A stretch of 64,000 nucleotides of DNA from Paenibacillus sp. FSL R5-0912 (GTDB lineage Bacteria; Bacillota; Bacilli; Paenibacillales; Paenibacillaceae): the NCBI RefSeq assembly GCF_000758605.1, contig NZ_CP009282.1, positions 5,456,001 to 5,520,000 on the forward strand, in the 5' to 3' direction. The notes under the pieces are model-generated. The model was not told the origin of the DNA. It did not search any database and saw nothing but the letters and a program-made list of their open reading frames with translations. The translations under genes were made by a program, and so were the position numbers. Each line of letters begins with the position of its first letter. The first letter of the stretch is position 1. Below are positions 17,173 through 26,030 of the stretch, piece after piece.

Positions 17173-17204
17173 AAAAAAAGCACACGAAAGATAATCTTCG
17201 CATG
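17173..17204 (-). terminator. Intrinsic terminator after the epimerase gene
   Basis: Minus-strand stem GCATGCGAAG...CTTTCGTGTGC followed by seven T. It lies about 45 bp past the stop of the gene at 17250. Confidence 0.75.
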
Positions 17205-17249
17205 CCTTCTTTATATACAGGTAACAGAAATTGCGGGTTGCGCTGCTTC

Positions 17250-18026
17250 CTACTCCTGCTGCCCGCCCTGATATTCGGTTTCATCCTTGCGTATTTCCCG
17301 GCCCTCCGCCTTCGCCTGTTCGAGTAGCTCCGCCGCATCATCCTGAGGCTTGTATCCGATCAGCTCCTCCAGGTAACCGATGGTATAATAGTTGTCACTA
17401 TTCGCCGAGGTCCCGTACAGATTCAAATATTGCAGTTCCTCATCCGCCTGGATACAGCAGTTGACCAGCTGCAGCAAATCACGCTCCGAGATCCAGATAT
17501 GCCCTGCCCGCTCCGAATGGGGCCGGTCATCCCCGGGGAAGTTGCCAATCCGGATATTCAGTGAAGAAATCTTGCCTTGATCCGAGTACAGACGGCCGAG
17601 CAGCTCGATATAACATTTGCTTAATCCATAGAAGCTGTCCGGCCGGTAAGGGTCTGAAGGTCCCGTTGTCTCATCCGACTTATAATAGCCGGTCGCATGA
17701 TTGGAGCTGGCGAATATAATGCGCCGTACCCCATTCTGCACAGCTGCCTCAAATAACTTATATGCACCCGCTACATTCCCCTGAAGCACTTTACCGAGGA
17801 AATCGTCTTCATCCTTAATCCAGGCAAAGTGGAGCACCGTATCGACATCCTTAGTAAGCTCCGCCAGCCGTGCTTCATCATTAATGTCCAGTTGAACGAT
17901 TCCTTGCTCTTCATCCGCTTCTATATCCGCTCCGGTAACCTCGTATCTGCTGTCCTCGTTCAGCCCTTTGAAGAGTGCATTGCCGATTCTTCCAGCCGCT
18001 CCGGTCAGTAAAAGTTTGCGTTTCAT
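17250..18026 (-). CDS. NAD-dependent epimerase/dehydratase family protein
   Basis: Short-chain-dehydrogenase-type enzyme of 258 residues. The N-terminal NAD site is LLTGAAGRIG; VLHFAWIKDE follows, then FASSNHATGYY and the catalytic Tyr/Lys pair in DSFYGLSKCYIE (YxxxK). The extended-SDR pattern with HATGYY resembles uronate dehydrogenases and related sugar epimerases, but the substrate is not fixed. The C terminus is charged and low-complexity (EGREIRKDETEYQGGQQE). It is monocistronic, with its start at 18026 and a terminator behind it. Confidence 0.82.
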   Translation of the reverse strand: MKRKLLLTGAAGRIGNALFKGLNEDSRYEVTGADIEADEEQGIVQLDINDEARLAELTKDVDTVLHFAWIKDEDDFLGKVLQGNVAGAYKLFEAAVQNGVRRIIFASSNHATGYYKSDETTGPSDPYRPDSFYGLSKCYIELLGRLYSDQGKISSLNIRIGNFPGDDRPHSERAGHIWISERDLLQLVNCCIQADEELQYLNLYGTSANSDNYYTIGYLEELIGYKPQDDAAELLEQAKAEGREIRKDETEYQGGQQE

Positions 18027-18470
18027 TCATCCCATGCCCCTGGGGAAAAGATTACAAACAGCTTGAATTTTACAGTACTAATGCAGTATTCGTCACTTGA
18101 TGATTATCGTATAAATTATAAACAGCCAGGATGCTAAAAATAATCAGCATACCCAGGACTCCAAATTTCCTGCCTCTATTAAGAACAAATTTTACAATAA
18201 AGACCAGTCAAAATAACATAAGAAAGCCAAAAATATAGCAAGAAAACCGTGTTCCGGTCCCCGCCCCCTCTCCGGCTCAGCCAATCCCTCAAAATATCGC
18301 AAAACATGATGCGGAAAAACAGTTCCGCTCTTATTTTATAATGGATGCGAAGCGCTGCAATTAATGGTAAGCGGTTTCAAGAAAAGCGGGGTTCATATCT
18401 TTGCGGAGGAGGGCAAGTGAACATATTTATTGTCAAAATGATCAGAAATTGCTTAGAAAAGGAGATTCAT
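18027..18470. promoter_or_regulatory. Divergent intergenic region with GH43 promoter and cre-like site
   Basis: No gene is seen. For the plus strand a TATAAT -10 lies at 18337-18342 without a good -35. A sequence at 18366-18379 (GGTAAGCGGTTTCA) matches 12 of 14 positions of the CcpA cre consensus TGWAARCGYTWNCW, about 20 bp past the expected transcript start. Glucose repression by roadblock would fit a polysaccharidase, but this is inference. The left part is AT-rich and featureless. Confidence 0.45.
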
Positions 18471-21400
18471 ATGAGGAAAAAAAGCTTAAAGCTGCTCCCC
18501 CTGGTGTTGATACTTTCATTACTGCTGTCAGGCATCTCTTACGCGGATGTAACATCTAATTACGTTAACCCGCTGATGGGCGGTGCTGATCCTACCGTGG
18601 CTAGGGCTGCTGACGGTTATTACTATTCTGCATCTTCAGGCGATAATAACATCACCTTGAAGAGGCATGAAACCATTCTCGGCGTATCTACGGCCAAAAG
18701 CAAAGTGGTCTGGAAGAAACCCGATAACTTCGGCTATGTGTGGGGTCCTTATATCTACCGGCTGGACGGCAAGTGGTATCTGTATTTCTCTTCCGGCCCG
18801 GAGAACAGCTTCGGATATGGGCATCCAAGCTCCTATGTTCTGGAGAACGCATCACCCGATCCTTTTGAAGGAACCTGGGAGCTGAAGGGCGAATCCGCCA
18901 ATGAAGACAGCAACGGGCAGGTTACGGTCAAGCAGGGGCTGCTGAACACGCAGGGATATGGTTTGGCCTGCGGCGTAGTCTCCATTAAAGGGGAACCCTA
19001 CTTCACCTATACCAAATACTATTATTTCAAGGACCCGCAGAATCCGGATAATACGAAATTCGATGAGAGTCCGACGATTGTCAAAATGAAGAACCCGTGG
19101 ACCCTGGAGGGGCCGGAAGGCACGGTGGCCAAACCGGAATATGATTGGGAAAAGAAAAACGATAATATCAACGAAGGCGCTGCGGTAGTCGAAAGAAACG
19201 GTAAAATCTATTTTGCCTACTCGGCCAGCAGCTTCATGAATGATAACTATGCGGTAGGCGTATCCGTTGCGGATGCATCCTCGGATGTGATGAATGCGGA
19301 TTCATGGGTCAAATATCCTGAGCCTGCGATGAAAAGATCGGACGAGAACAGCTCGTATGGCCCCGGCTCTCCCCTGTTCCTGAAGTCCGAAGACGACAGC
19401 GAGGATTGGATTCTGTATCACGGGATACCGACCCACGGGCAAGGCGGCGGGAACAGAGGAATCAGAGCGCAGCGGATCCATTGGGATGATAATGATTTCA
19501 TCAATCTTGGCATTCCTTCCAATCCCGGCACAGTCCTGAACAGACCTTCCGGAGAAGAGAGAAGCGAAATCTATGAAGCCGAGGAGGCAAAGCTGTCGGG
19601 AGTAGCAAGAATTTCCGGAGCAACCGCTTATGCTTCGGGCGGCGTATACGAAAAATACAATAACAGCAGCGCTAATGACTATATAGAATTTACAGTTAAC
19701 ACTACCGCTGGCGGGACCTACTCGCTGGATTTCCGATACAACAATAATACGGCGAATCCGGTTACTATGAAATTAGGCGTTAACGGGGGAGCAACCCGCG
19801 ATCTGTCCTTCCCTTCGAATGCCGGATTTGAGGCGAATTTCGATCTGAAATCCGTTTATAACCTTCCGCTTAACGCCGGAAGCAACACAATCCGCCTGTC
19901 CGGCAAGAGTGCTTTGGCTCTGGATGCCATGATTATCAAGCGCAGCACCTTGTATGAAGCAGAAAATGCCATACTGTCCGGAAATGCAAAGGCTGATGCA
20001 GATCATCCGGGTTACAGCGGAACGGGATTTGCCGGAGGGCTCTGGACCTCTAGCTCTGCAGTTACCTTCAAGGTAAATGCCGCTGCTGCCGGCAGCTATT
20101 CGGTTAAGCTGGGCTACAGCCTGGGATTCAACGATGACCGGACGCTGACTATGTATGTGAACGGGCAAAAGCTTAAGCAGGTCGATTTCTTCAGCCTAAA
20201 AAGCTGGGACCGCTGGGCCGACCGCTATGACAATGTTTTCCTTCAAGAAGGGGAAAATACGATCACATATAAATATGACGAAGGCGACACCGGCAACGTC
20301 AATCTGGACTTTATAACCGTAACGGAAGCAACTACCTGGCATTATGGAGCTGAAGATGCCAAGCTGGCTGGCGGGAACGATGCTGCAGTTGTTTACGCCA
20401 AAGACGGAAATCTGGGAACCGGTTATGTTACCGGGCTGTCCAAAGCGGGTTCGTCCGTAGAGTTCGCGGTAAATGTTGAGAATGCGGCATCCTATGATGT
20501 GAAGCTGAGATATGCCAAAGAAGCTGCAGGTTCAACCTATAGCCTGTATTTGAACGGCACGAAGATTAAGAATATTACCCTCCCTTCTACCGGCGGACTT
20601 ACGGCCTGGAAGGAGCAGCTTGACACGTTAAGCCTGAAGGCGGGTAAAAACACGATTACTTATAAGAATGAAACAGGAAACTCCGGCATGCTAAATATGG
20701 ACAGTATTCATCTTAACAAGCGTACTCCGTGGAGGTACCAGGCCGAAGATGCCACCCGGCAAGGAAGCCTCAAGGTAGTCAGGGATCATTTATGGTATGA
20801 GGGCAACGGGTTCGTAGGCGGATTTGAGCAGACCGGGGACACGCTGAAGTTTGAAGTAAATGTCCCTAATACGGCTGATTATACATCGACTTTGCGGTAT
20901 TCCGGTGTACAAAGCTCGAATATCACCATGTCGATGGTGGTTAACGGACAGAGAATCAAGCAAGTGTCCTTAACTCCGACAGCGAATTGGGATGTCTGGG
21001 CTAACAGTACGGAGTCCTTAAATCTCATAGCCGGTAAGAATACGATTGAATTCATCCGCGAACAAGGAGATACCGGCAGATTCAATGTCGACAGTCTCAC
21101 GATTGATAAGACGAGCGGCGGATTCATGAGCTCGATTGCGGGGAAGATCATCCCGGAGAAAATGGTCAAAATCCAGCCCAAGCACAGTGGAAAAGCATTA
21201 GATGTGGACAGAGTGTCCAGCGATCCATTAGCGGTGATTAACCAGTGGTCGAATGGCGACGGCAACAATCAGCTGTGGAGATTCCTGGATCTCGGTACAG
21301 GCTATTATCAGATCCAATCGGTCCAAAGCGGCCACGTGCTCGATATTCTTCCCGGTTCAGCAATCCAGCAGCTGTGTCAGAATACGAAAGCTTCCGGAAC

Positions 21401-24014
21401 GATACCGGATACACAGCAGTGGAAGCTGGAGAAAGACGGAGATTACTACAAGATCGTTAACAAAAGCAATAATAAGGTAATCACTGTAGAAGGAGCGTCA
21501 AAGAGTGACGGTGCAGCAGTGAGAGTAGCGGATGATCAGGCAAAGGATAACCAGCGGATGAAAATTGAAGTCCGCAACCTCAGCAATAGTGAAATTAGTG
21601 CTCTGACCGAGCTGAACGGGCGCTATGATATTACTTTTGACGCAAATGGCGGAAGTCCGGCACAGACAGTCGTTCAGGCTGCATACGGCGAACAGTTAAC
21701 TGCTCCGGCCGTAATGAATAAAGGCTATGTGCTGGAGGGCTGGTACAACGATTCAGAAAAATGGAATTTTGCCAATCAGACCGTGCCGGGTGTAATGACG
21801 CTGACGGCGAAATGGACCCAAAAGGCGCCGGAGGTACAGATTGTCAGTGAGGGCTTGATGCGGGCGGGGCAGGACGGTATGCTCCGCGCCGCTGGTAAAG
21901 GTGAAGGAACACTCTCCTTCACCTGGTACCTCGACAAGGGCGATGGCTATGGTTATGGCGAGCCGGTCGGTTCGGGTGATAGCCTGACGCTGGCGGCGTT
22001 GACGGAAGCAATGAGCGGCTACCGCTATAAGGCGGTTGTGGCAGACGATAGCGGCTTAACCGGCGAGCAGGAATATATATTGCAAGTGCTCCCGGCTGCA
22101 GTAGAGTGGATTACCCCTGCCTTCGCGGTAGATTTACCTTCTGCGATGGACGCCGTTGAGGGCGAACCCTTGACGCTGCTTGTTGATGCAACAGGTGACG
22201 TGGAGTCTATCGGCTGGGAAATGAAGCGGCCAGACAGCGTCGATTGGCTGCCGCTAACGAGTGTTACCGGTGCAGTATACCGTTTCACACCGGGAATGGA
22301 AGAGAACGGGACAGCTTACCGAGTTGTGCTGACCGGCAAATCGGAGGTGCATCCGGAACGTATCACCGGAACAGAGCTGGTGCTCAAGGTCTATCCGGCA
22401 CATGAAATTCCGGTGATCCAGTCGTTCACGGCAAGTGTAAATCCGGTAAAGGAAGGGGATTCCGTTACCTTTAACGTTGTAGCCCATTCTGTGTATGGAG
22501 AGCTGAGCTACCGCTGGCTGAAGGACGACCTTGTCCTGAACGGTGCCGCCAGCAGCAGTCTGACACTGGATAAGGCCGCTATATCTGATGCGGGGGCATA
22601 CAAGGTTGAGGTTATGAACACCCGTATGATCGGGGAGTATGCTTATGTGGATGCGGTCCCTACAGAGACGATTGAGCTGACTGTCAGCCGTCAGCCGGTA
22701 ACGCCAACAGATCCTCCGGTGACACCAACGGACCCGCCGGTGACAACCAGTCCGCCGTCATCTACGGCGAAGCCTGCGGCAACACCACAGCCTACCGCAA
22801 CGCCGGGTCCTTCGGCTGCAGTCATTACTGCCGCTCAGTTGAGCAGTCCAGCGGTGAACGGTGTAGTTACTGTCCAGGTAGGGCAAGCGGCGGCGGTTGA
22901 GCTTCCGGTGAATGCCGGGACGCTGCTGGGAACCCATTCCCTCCGTGTACAGGGAGACGGAATAGAGCTTGTGCTGGCGCCGGAGCTGCTGAAGCAGCTG
23001 GCCAAAGCCGTGCCTGCTGCTGGGAGCAGCGGCGCTAAGATTGTGCTGAAGGTGCAGCCTAAGATATTAGAAGCTGCGAAGCTGAAGACAGAAGCTGGCG
23101 TAGCGCTGAAAGGCAAGCTGATGGATTATGACCTGAGTCTGGTAAGCGCAGACGGGACAGCGCTCCATCTGGAGGATTATCCGGTTCCGGTAAGCGTCAG
23201 CTGGCCAGCGGATGGGCTTGATTCGAGGCTGCTTGGCCTGTACCGTGTGAGCAGTGACGGTACACTCACTTATCTGGGCGGGGCAGCCGAAGCGGGCGGG
23301 CTGAAGGGACTTCTTGACGGCAGCGGTACGTACGCGCTGCTGGAGTATTCCAAGCAATTCAGTGATGTTCCGCTTACACACTGGGCCTTCGAAGCCTTGC
23401 ATGAGCTGTCTGCGAAACATCTGATCCGGGGAGTGACGGAGCAGGCTTACCAGCCTGGACGGAACATTACCCGGGCTGAATTCGTGCAGTTGATGTCCGG
23501 TGCGCTGCAACTGGGCGGCGGCAACAGCGGTGGCGGTGGCAGCGGAAACGTTGGCAGCAACAGCGGGAACGATAGTAGCGGTGCCAGCGGGAACGATAGT
23601 AGCGGTGCCAGCGGGAACATCAGCGGGAACGGCGCCAGCAGTGGCAGCATCGCATTCGCTGATGTTCCGCAAGATGCCTGGTACAGGGATGCTCTTTCCG
23701 GCATGGTGCAGGCAGGGCTGATTGCCGGACGGAGTCCGGTGTCCTTCCAGCCGAATGCAGAGATCAGCCGTGAAGAGATGACCGTCATTCTGATGCGGGC
23801 TTACAAGCTCCAGCATGGTGCAGGTGCAATCCCGGCCGCTGTAGACATCACTTCTATGAAGGATGCAGCGGAGATCTCCGGCTGGGCAGCAGAACAGGTA
23901 GCCTCAGCCGCTTCACTGGGCTTCGTGAACGGACGGGCGGACGGGACCTTTGCTCCAAAGGCTGCTGCCACCCGTGCAGAAGCTGCACAGCTTCTGCTGA
24001 ATTATTTGAAGTAA
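18471..24014 (+). CDS. Multidomain secreted GH43 glycosidase with CBMs and SLH anchor
   Basis: Cell-surface polysaccharidase of 1847 residues. Signal peptide to about 24 (ends SGISYA); five-bladed GH43 domain about 25-363 with the general-base Asp in GGADPTV and a Glu in INEGAAVV; four CBM6/35-like modules starting near 367 (YEAEEAKLSG), 494 (YEAENAILSG), 624 (YGAEDAKLAG) and 756 (YQAEDATRQG); a ricin-type lectin fold near 898-1035; an InlB-type repeat near 1051-1120 (FDANGG...LEGWYN); Ig-like segments to about 1405; a Pro/Thr linker; a further domain to about 1620; SLH 1 (1629-1680), a Gly/Ser/Asn linker, then SLH 2 and 3 (1728-1847). GH43 targets arabinan or xylan; the exact bond is undetermined. 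The ATG at 18471 follows GGAG. Confidence 0.92.
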   Translation: MRKKSLKLLPLVLILSLLLSGISYADVTSNYVNPLMGGADPTVARAADGYYYSASSGDNNITLKRHETILGVSTAKSKVVWKKPDNFGYVWGPYIYRLDGKWYLYFSSGPENSFGYGHPSSYVLENASPDPFEGTWELKGESANEDSNGQVTVKQGLLNTQGYGLACGVVSIKGEPYFTYTKYYYFKDPQNPDNTKFDESPTIVKMKNPWTLEGPEGTVAKPEYDWEKKNDNINEGAAVVERNGKIYFAYSASSFMNDNYAVGVSVADASSDVMNADSWVKYPEPAMKRSDENSSYGPGSPLFLKSEDDSEDWILYHGIPTHGQGGGNRGIRAQRIHWDDNDFINLGIPSNPGTVLNRPSGEERSEIYEAEEAKLSGVARISGATAYASGGVYEKYNNSSANDYIEFTVNTTAGGTYSLDFRYNNNTANPVTMKLGVNGGATRDLSFPSNAGFEANFDLKSVYNLPLNAGSNTIRLSGKSALALDAMIIKRSTLYEAENAILSGNAKADADHPGYSGTGFAGGLWTSSSAVTFKVNAAAAGSYSVKLGYSLGFNDDRTLTMYVNGQKLKQVDFFSLKSWDRWADRYDNVFLQEGENTITYKYDEGDTGNVNLDFITVTEATTWHYGAEDAKLAGGNDAAVVYAKDGNLGTGYVTGLSKAGSSVEFAVNVENAASYDVKLRYAKEAAGSTYSLYLNGTKIKNITLPSTGGLTAWKEQLDTLSLKAGKNTITYKNETGNSGMLNMDSIHLNKRTPWRYQAEDATRQGSLKVVRDHLWYEGNGFVGGFEQTGDTLKFEVNVPNTADYTSTLRYSGVQSSNITMSMVVNGQRIKQVSLTPTANWDVWANSTESLNLIAGKNTIEFIREQGDTGRFNVDSLTIDKTSGGFMSSIAGKIIPEKMVKIQPKHSGKALDVDRVSSDPLAVINQWSNGDGNNQLWRFLDLGTGYYQIQSVQSGHVLDILPGSAIQQLCQNTKASGTIPDTQQWKLEKDGDYYKIVNKSNNKVITVEGASKSDGAAVRVADDQAKDNQRMKIEVRNLSNSEISALTELNGRYDITFDANGGSPAQTVVQAAYGEQLTAPAVMNKGYVLEGWYNDSEKWNFANQTVPGVMTLTAKWTQKAPEVQIVSEGLMRAGQDGMLRAAGKGEGTLSFTWYLDKGDGYGYGEPVGSGDSLTLAALTEAMSGYRYKAVVADDSGLTGEQEYILQVLPAAVEWITPAFAVDLPSAMDAVEGEPLTLLVDATGDVESIGWEMKRPDSVDWLPLTSVTGAVYRFTPGMEENGTAYRVVLTGKSEVHPERITGTELVLKVYPAHEIPVIQSFTASVNPVKEGDSVTFNVVAHSVYGELSYRWLKDDLVLNGAASSSLTLDKAAISDAGAYKVEVMNTRMIGEYAYVDAVPTETIELTVSRQPVTPTDPPVTPTDPPVTTSPPSSTAKPAATPQPTATPGPSAAVITAAQLSSPAVNGVVTVQVGQAAAVELPVNAGTLLGTHSLRVQGDGIELVLAPELLKQLAKAVPAAGSSGAKIVLKVQPKILEAAKLKTEAGVALKGKLMDYDLSLVSADGTALHLEDYPVPVSVSWPADGLDSRLLGLYRVSSDGTLTYLGGAAEAGGLKGLLDGSGTYALLEYSKQFSDVPLTHWAFEALHELSAKHLIRGVTEQAYQPGRNITRAEFVQLMSGALQLGGGNSGGGGSGNVGSNSGNDSSGASGNDSSGASGNISGNGASSGSIAFADVPQDAWYRDALSGMVQAGLIAGRSPVSFQPNAEISREEMTVILMRAYKLQHGAGAIPAAVDITSMKDAAEISGWAAEQVASAASLGFVNGRADGTFAPKAAATRAEAAQLLLNYLK
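23562..23609 (+). repeat. 24-bp tandem repeat in the SLH linker
   Basis: Two exact 24-bp copies (23562-23585 and 23586-23609) encode SGNDSSGA twice, inside a Gly/Ser/Asn-rich stretch between SLH 1 and SLH 2. Such units can expand or contract by slippage without breaking the frame. Confidence 0.85.
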
Positions 24015-24060
24015 GGAAATGAGAGGCGGATATTACCGGTTCTGCTGCAAGGCATAAACA

Positions 24061-24103
24061 AGGCGCTTCCCTGGAACATTGTCCGGGGAAGCGCCTTTTG
24101 TTT
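24061..24103 (+). terminator. Strong intrinsic terminator after GH43 gene
   Basis: AGGCGCTTCCCTGG (24061-24074) pairs with CCGGGGAAGCGCCT (24083-24096), then TTTGTTT. Confidence 0.9.
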
Positions 24104-24152
24104 ACCCTGTAATTATTCACCTGTAGCTTATTCGGGCTGTACAGCGACCTTC

Positions 24153-24261
24153 CATTTGGCCCGTTTACCCTCGTTTAAGCACATTGTGTTCGGTTTTTCG
24201 CTTACATTTGGTCTAGTTACCTTCGCTGTAGCACATTGTATTCGGTTTTTCGCTTACATTT
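24153..24261 (+). repeat. 52-bp tandem repeat array A, left part
   Basis: Two full units (24153-24204 and 24205-24256) and the first five bases of a third. Each begins CATTTGG, has about 20 variable bases, then CACATTGTRTTCGG and TTTTTCGCTTA. The third unit is interrupted by the IS at 24262 and resumes at 25653. Confidence 0.9.
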
Positions 24262-24324
24262 CGGTGCGACCCCCTTATCCCGGAGTCCTCCGTATAAAAT
24301 CGGTACTTGTCGTAGCCTTGCTCT

Positions 24325-25257
24325 TTATTTCGCTTTTTCTCTCGGCCAGAAGAAGCAGGACTGGTCTTCTAGGGTCAGCACCCACTCCGCAAAGGTAGCT
24401 GGCGGCATGTTGCGAAGACTCGTATGCATTCTGCGGTTATTGTAAAAGTCCATGTACCGGTCCACGGCTTCATAGGCCTCTTCGAACGTGTCGAAGGCCT
24501 CTTTGCGGAACAAATCCCGATCGATATTGCTGTGGAACGATTCAATAAAAGCATTTAAATCCGGCGTTCGAGGCGGAATGCGTTCATGGGTCATCTCCCA
24601 GCTTTCACACATGTCGCCAAACAGATGGCTGATGAACTGGGGGCCGTTGTCGGTGCGGATCACCGGGCGCGCGCTGCCAGGGGCGCAGTGTTGCTCCATG
24701 GCGCGTCCCAGCGTCTGGCAGGCGTGCTTGGCCTCACACGACGATCCTCGGTGATACCCGACGATAACCCGGGTAAACACATCGATAATGCTCAGGACGA
24801 AGAAATGCCGGTCCCGGCCCGCCACATACCCGTATTTAATGTCCATCTGCCAGAGCTGGCCCGCTCCGGTAATGACTCGGTTCTCCGGCAGCTTCCGGGG
24901 ATGCTTAAAGCGCTTCTGACGCTGGGGCTGCAGGATCTCCAGCGCCTGACACAGCCGGTAGCTTTTCTTGTGGTTGAGCCTCAGCCCGTGCTGGTTCCAC
25001 AAGCACTTGGCCAGCAGTTTGTACCCGTACACGTGCTCTTCTCCAGCGACCAGTTCCAGGAGCATTTCCTGGATCTGCTCGTCGCTAATCTTCTCTCCCG
25101 ACTCGGTCAGGGAGTAGCCGGGTAGGGGTCTTCCACGCCCCTGGGGGACGGCCTGTGCCTCCTGCTTCTTGCGTTTCTTACGGTCGTAGTACGTAGACTC
25201 TGCTAGCCCCACGAGACGGAGCACCAAGGCTGCGGTATTCCCCTGCTTAATGAACAT
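24325..25257 (-). CDS. IS3-family transposase OrfB, copy 1
   Basis: DDE integrase-fold protein of 310 residues. The N-terminal HTH_21-like part is followed by rve with Asp in WQMDIKYGYV, Asp in IRTDNGPQF and Glu in FIESFHSN. Its frame is -1 relative to orfA. A run of six A at the end of orfA (CCGAAAAAATCG on the coding strand) allows -1 slippage to give an OrfAB fusion continuing KKIEVADMFIKQ. Alternatively it can start at its own ATG (25257). It differs from copy 2 by one residue (Gly here, Asp there, in CAPGSARP). Confidence 0.93.
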   Translation of the reverse strand: MFIKQGNTAALVLRLVGLAESTYYDRKKRKKQEAQAVPQGRGRPLPGYSLTESGEKISDEQIQEMLLELVAGEEHVYGYKLLAKCLWNQHGLRLNHKKSYRLCQALEILQPQRQKRFKHPRKLPENRVITGAGQLWQMDIKYGYVAGRDRHFFVLSIIDVFTRVIVGYHRGSSCEAKHACQTLGRAMEQHCAPGSARPVIRTDNGPQFISHLFGDMCESWEMTHERIPPRTPDLNAFIESFHSNIDRDLFRKEAFDTFEEAYEAVDRYMDFYNNRRMHTSLRNMPPATFAEWVLTLEDQSCFFWPREKAK

Positions 25258-25262
25258 ATCGG

Positions 25263-25586
25263 CTACCTCGATTTTTTCGGATAAGCAGGGGTTGGCTTTT
25301 TTAGCAGTTCACGCAGAATCTCAATCTCTAACTCCTTTTCACCGAGCATCTTGACGGCCTTCTCATATTTCTGCTCGACGTCCAGCAGGCGCTTCCGTTC
25401 CTCCACCTGGTCCTGGGGATACGGATGATCTTGCTCCCCATGGGCTTCCCGGTAATCCCTCACCCACTGATTCACCGTTGATGGAGTCACCCCATACTTT
25501 CGGGCAACCACCGCCGCCTTAATGCCAGACAACACCTCTTGCGCTGCCTTCTCTCTTGTTCCTGTTAAGTGTCCCATTCCGTTCAT
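25263..25586 (-). CDS. IS3-family transposase OrfA, copy 1
   Basis: DNA-binding protein of 107 residues. The helix-turn-helix lies at about 10-50 (GIKAAVVARKYGVTPSTVNQW), followed by a leucine-zipper-like coiled coil at about 70-100 (KMLGEKELEIEILRELL), as in IS3-family OrfA. It ends PKKSR just after the A6 slippage site. The ATG at 25586 follows a GGAGGA site (minus strand). It is identical in protein sequence to copy 2. Confidence 0.92.
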   Translation of the reverse strand: MNGMGHLTGTREKAAQEVLSGIKAAVVARKYGVTPSTVNQWVRDYREAHGEQDHPYPQDQVEERKRLLDVEQKYEKAVKMLGEKELEIEILRELLKKPTPAYPKKSR

Positions 25587-25652
25587 CCTCCTCCTGTATC
25601 TAGTCTACATTTTTGTGGGGGAGGACTCCAACTTCTTTAGGGGGCTGTGGAG

Positions 25653-25880
25653 ATTTGGCCCTGATACCTTCGCTGTAGCACATTGTGTTCGGTTTTTCGC
25701 ATACAGTTGGCCCTGATACCTTCGCTATAACACATTGTGTTCAGTTTTTCACTTACATTTGGTCTAGTTACCTTCGCTGTAGCACATTGTATTCGGTTTT
25801 TCGCTTACATTTGGCCCGGTTACCTTCGTGGAAGCACATTGTATTCGGTTTTTCGCATACATTTGGCCTGACATACCTCG
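25653..25880 (+). repeat. 52-bp tandem repeat array A, right part
   Basis: Remainder of the interrupted unit (25653-25703), then units at 25704-25755, 25756-25807 and 25808-25859, then a truncated one. The unit at 25756 carries the same variable segment (TCTAGTTACCTTCGCTGTAG) as the one at 24205 left of the IS. The array lies between the terminators of two convergent genes. Confidence 0.9.
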
Positions 25881-25939
25881 CAGCAGCTGGCAAAGCAAGC
25901 AACCTTTGATCAGAAGCCCAACCCGGCAGAAACCAAAAG

Positions 25940-25983
25940 AAAATAACCAGCCGCCGGTAGATTTCCGGCGGCTGGTTATTTGT
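25940..25983. terminator. Bidirectional terminator
   Basis: AACCAGCCGCCGG (25945-25957) pairs with CCGGCGGCTGGTT (25965-25977). On the minus strand it is followed by ATTTTCTTTT, serving the operon that ends at 26031. Confidence 0.88.
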
Positions 25984-26030
25984 AGTTTCATTTGAATGTG
26001 GATGGTGTCCGCGCTACTGGCATACATCAA

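Larger units (their letters stand above)
24262..25652 (-). mobile_element. IS3-family insertion sequence, copy 1 (1391 bp)
   Basis: The element is bounded by a 4-bp duplication ATTT (24258-24261 and 25653-25656). Removing the IS and one ATTT restores a perfect 52-bp repeat unit, which fixes the ends as CGGTGCGACCCCC and GGGGGCTGTGGAG. The ends are imperfect inverted repeats and share a perfect subterminal inverted 10-mer GGAGTCCTCC (24282-24291 and 25620-25629). It carries orfA and orfB on the minus strand. Copy 2 at 40799 has the same length; I found three base differences, clustered near 24665-24680. Confidence 0.93.

Noticed and set aside
24153..25880. CRISPR array
   Set aside because: The conserved part is about 32 bp and the rest about 20 bp, but the variable parts are similar to each other and recur. 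Units are contiguous without unique spacers, and no cas genes are present.
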